Shown here: piece after piece, positions 62,251 through 64,000 of the stretch | Layout: each line of letters opens with the position of its first letter | Position numbering within the stretch: position 1 is the first letter of the stretch | Source of the DNA: an uncultured Acidobacteriota bacterium | GTDB lineage: Bacteria; Acidobacteriota; Terriglobia; Terriglobales; Acidobacteriaceae | Assembly (NCBI GenBank): GCA_903832295.1 | Contig: CAILAZ010000289.1 | Span: 62,001 to 126,000, forward strand | Length of the DNA: 64,000 nt | Direction of reading: 5' to 3' | The notes under the pieces: model-generated | The model's database searches: none | What the model was told of the DNA's origin: nothing | The model's input: only the letters and a program-made list of their open reading frames with translations | Program-made: the position numbers and the translations under genes

Positions 62251-63516
62251 CTACCAGACGGTCAGCGTAGCCTTGTCCACCCACTCGTGGAAACCCGTGC
62301 CGCTGGCGTTGACGTCCAACTGCCATTGCGCGCCGATGTTATCGCCCCATGCCAGGTATTTCGCGGACTGCGTCTGGTTCAGGTTGTAGGCAACCCCATC
62401 CAGTACAAGCGTCTTGTAGGTGTAAGTGTGGTTGGTGTGGTTGGTGGTCATGTACCACTGGATGTGATGCCACGTTCCGGGCGCGAATTTCTTGCAGGGG
62501 ATGTTGGTGTGCAGCCAGTATCCGCCCGCTTCGCTCCACGTGTCCCACACTCCGGCGGCGTAGTTGCACTCCGTGCCGATCATGTAGTTGTAGCCGCCCA
62601 CAAACTGGTAGGCGTCGTACTCCAGCGCCTGCGCCGCATTCACGGACGCGCTATCCAGTTGCACGTAGAAGTCCCAGAGCAGGTTGGTCGCGCTGTTCTT
62701 GGCTCCCATGCTGTGCCACCACAAAGCGTTGCCCCAGGAACCATCGTGATAGATCTCCATGCTGCGGCCATCCAGCGAGGGCGAGCCCTGGTTGAATGCC
62801 TGCCAGTATGCTCCCGCTCCCGTTCCACCGGCGCATGCGGCAGTCGCGCAGGAGTTCCATCCCGTCGTCATCTGGTCGATGCTGCTGAAGACCGATGCTG
62901 TTGAAGGCGGCGTGGGCAGTGAACTCGGAGCTGTGACGTTTGCCTGTAATGCCTGGCTGGCGTAACCTCCGCTCGCGTCCCATGCGCTTACCGTCAGTTG
63001 ATGACTGCCCTGGGAAGCACTGACATAGGCGTCAATCGTTCCCGTCGCCGGTCCCGTATAGACGTTCGCGCTGTCAAGATAGACCTGCCAGCCCGTGATC
63101 GCATACGAACTGGAAGCTGTGGCGTGAACGTGCATGGGCGAAGAGGACGTGGAGTTCACCACGGGTGCCGTCACCTGCACCGTGAATTTTGCCGCGCTGG
63201 CCACCGTCACTTGCGATACCTGGCTGGAAAACGCCCCGGTCGAATCCCATGCTGTCGCCGTCAGCTTGTGCGAACCGTTGGAAGCGTTCACATAGGTATC
63301 AATCGTGCCGGTCGCGGGCCCAGTGTAAACATTCGTGCTATCCAAATAGACCTGCCAGCCCGTGATTGGGTGTGGGCTCGCCGCAGTCGCATGGAGATGA
63401 ATTGGAGAAGTTACGGTGGTATTGGACTGCACGGATGAGACCTGAACGGCAACTTGAGCAGCACTGAAAGATGCCAGCACCAGACAGAGCGCCGCTAGCA
63501 GAGAATGCCTTTTCAT
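62251..63516 (-). CDS. secreted protein with two Ig-like repeats and a C-terminal carbohydrate-type beta domain
   Basis: This 421-residue protein has a signal peptide (to about residue 20). Two nearly identical repeats of about 90 residues follow (about 22-110 and 112-200). They share PITGWQVYLDSTNVYTGPATGTID and YAITGWQVYLDSANVYTGPATGTID, then (A/S)NGSHKLTATAWD and SQGSHQLTVSAWD. They are Ig-like folds of the kind common in acidobacterial exoproteins. The C-terminal 200 residues, with four Cys in CATAACAGG, TECNYAAG and IPCKKF, resemble a concanavalin-type glycan-binding or lyase-like domain; I cannot tell which. Confidence 0.75.
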   Translation of the reverse strand: MKRHSLLAALCLVLASFSAAQVAVQVSSVQSNTTVTSPIHLHATAASPHPITGWQVYLDSTNVYTGPATGTIDTYVNASNGSHKLTATAWDSTGAFSSQVSQVTVASAAKFTVQVTAPVVNSTSSSPMHVHATASSSYAITGWQVYLDSANVYTGPATGTIDAYVSASQGSHQLTVSAWDASGGYASQALQANVTAPSSLPTPPSTASVFSSIDQMTTGWNSCATAACAGGTGAGAYWQAFNQGSPSLDGRSMEIYHDGSWGNALWWHSMGAKNSATNLLWDFYVQLDSASVNAAQALEYDAYQFVGGYNYMIGTECNYAAGVWDTWSEAGGYWLHTNIPCKKFAPGTWHHIQWYMTTNHTNHTYTYKTLVLDGVAYNLNQTQSAKYLAWGDNIGAQWQLDVNASGTGFHEWVDKATLTVW

Positions 63517-63835
63517 TAGAACCCCAGGAATGAAAGTCAGCCGCCTCGTTCGTCATCACTTTCCATCAGCGGACCGCTGCCTACAATATCGGGCAACTCT
63601 GGCCCTTGTGGACGCGGAGAATTTCCTGAGTTTCAGAAAATAACTATCCTAGACATTGCCTTGGAGAATTACCCTAGCGGCCATTCCGACGCCAACCTGC
63701 GGTGCGCCAGCCTCGCAGCGCTGGTCGCTCCGGGGAGATTGCCAGCTCCAGAACGCGAGCAGGATGCATTGGCGAAGCCCGGCGATTCGGGATGGAGAGT
63801 GCGTTTGTCTCTGCTTTTGTACATAATAAGCATCT
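63517..63835. other. intergenic stretch between divergent genes
   Basis: This 319-base gap separates the divergent Ig-repeat and htpG genes. It holds both 5' regions; I see no gene, no RNA structure and no strong consensus promoter. The ribosome-binding site before htpG is weak. Confidence 0.6.
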
Positions 63836-64000
63836 ATGTCGAAACGTGAATTTCAGACCGAAGTCAGTCAACTACTGCAACTGATCATCCACTCCCTCTA
63901 TTCGCATCCTGAAATCTTTCTCCGCGAGCTCATCTCCAACTCCTCCGATGCGCTCGACAAGCTTCGCCACCTTACCCTCACGGAAGACACCTACCGGGCG
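63836..64000 (+). CDS. htpG: molecular chaperone HtpG (Hsp90), 3' truncated by window edge
   Basis: The 55 visible codons read [20 protein letters not shown], then [28 protein letters not shown]. This is the highly conserved ATP-binding N-terminus of bacterial Hsp90, including the [12 protein letters not shown] nucleotide-site helix. The rest of the gene lies beyond the window. Confidence 0.95.
   Translation, partial: MSKREFQTEVSQLLQLIIHSLYSHPEIFLRELISNSSDALDKLRHLTLTEDTYRA

Overview
The window looks like a chromosomal segment of a GC-rich acidobacterium, most likely class Terriglobia (Acidobacteriaceae-like). This rests on protein character and gene content: an sdhA-sdhC-sdhD-sdhB operon, a 1235-residue GH13 enzyme, DUF2157 membrane proteins, large secreted choice-of-anchor proteins and a DevBCA-like exporter. 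It is an inference; there is no rRNA here. I see no tRNA, rRNA, insertion sequence, prophage or CRISPR array.

Layout. 1-2.0 kb: C-terminal part of an M1-like peptidase, a membrane protein, and a convergent MogA/MoaB-type gene. 2.1-2.5 kb: a non-coding patch with a 14-copy 17-bp tandem array and a perfect 19-bp-arm palindrome. 2.5-5.9 kb: succinate dehydrogenase. 6.1-13.8 kb: a small membrane protein, the GH13 enzyme, an STN-like periplasmic protein, a TPR-secretin and a secreted protein. 14.1-27.6 kb: a tightly packed minus-strand run of six exported proteins (called A to F in transcription order). A and B are multicopper-oxidase-like, C is a 2576-residue scaffold with ligandless cupredoxin domains, D is a small secreted protein, E is LolA-like, and F is a membrane-fusion protein with a metal-binding domain at each end. 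28-33 kb: rpsU, a secreted alpha/beta-hydrolase, a DUF6599-like protein and a YbiT-like ABC-F protein. 33.3-39 kb: a probable operon of lytic transglycosylase, peptidoglycan amidase, a small membrane protein and two DUF2157 proteins. 39-46.5 kb: alaS, a tandem PilZ protein, an AlkA-type glycosylase with a basic tail, recX, an outer-membrane protein and pilT. 46.6-50.2 kb: a TetR gene followed by a DevC/DevA/DevB-like exporter. 50.3-55 kb: cytochrome P450, DinB, ilvE and a TIGR00300 (ornithine-cyclodeaminase-type) gene. 55-62 kb: a translationally coupled TolC/MFP/HME-RND efflux operon with two upstream membrane or barrel genes. The window ends with a secreted Ig-repeat protein and the start of htpG.

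The most interesting candidate system is the 14.1-27.6 kb operon. The copper ligands of a multicopper oxidase appear to be split between two polypeptides. A carries two His-x-His pairs plus a complete type-1 set (His, Cys, His, Met). B carries the other two His-x-His pairs, with Ser where the type-1 Cys would normally be. Together they give exactly one full ligand set, which suggests an obligate A-B complex, possibly displayed on C and supplied with copper by F. A promoter-like element overlapping a Fur-box-like sequence lies upstream of A.
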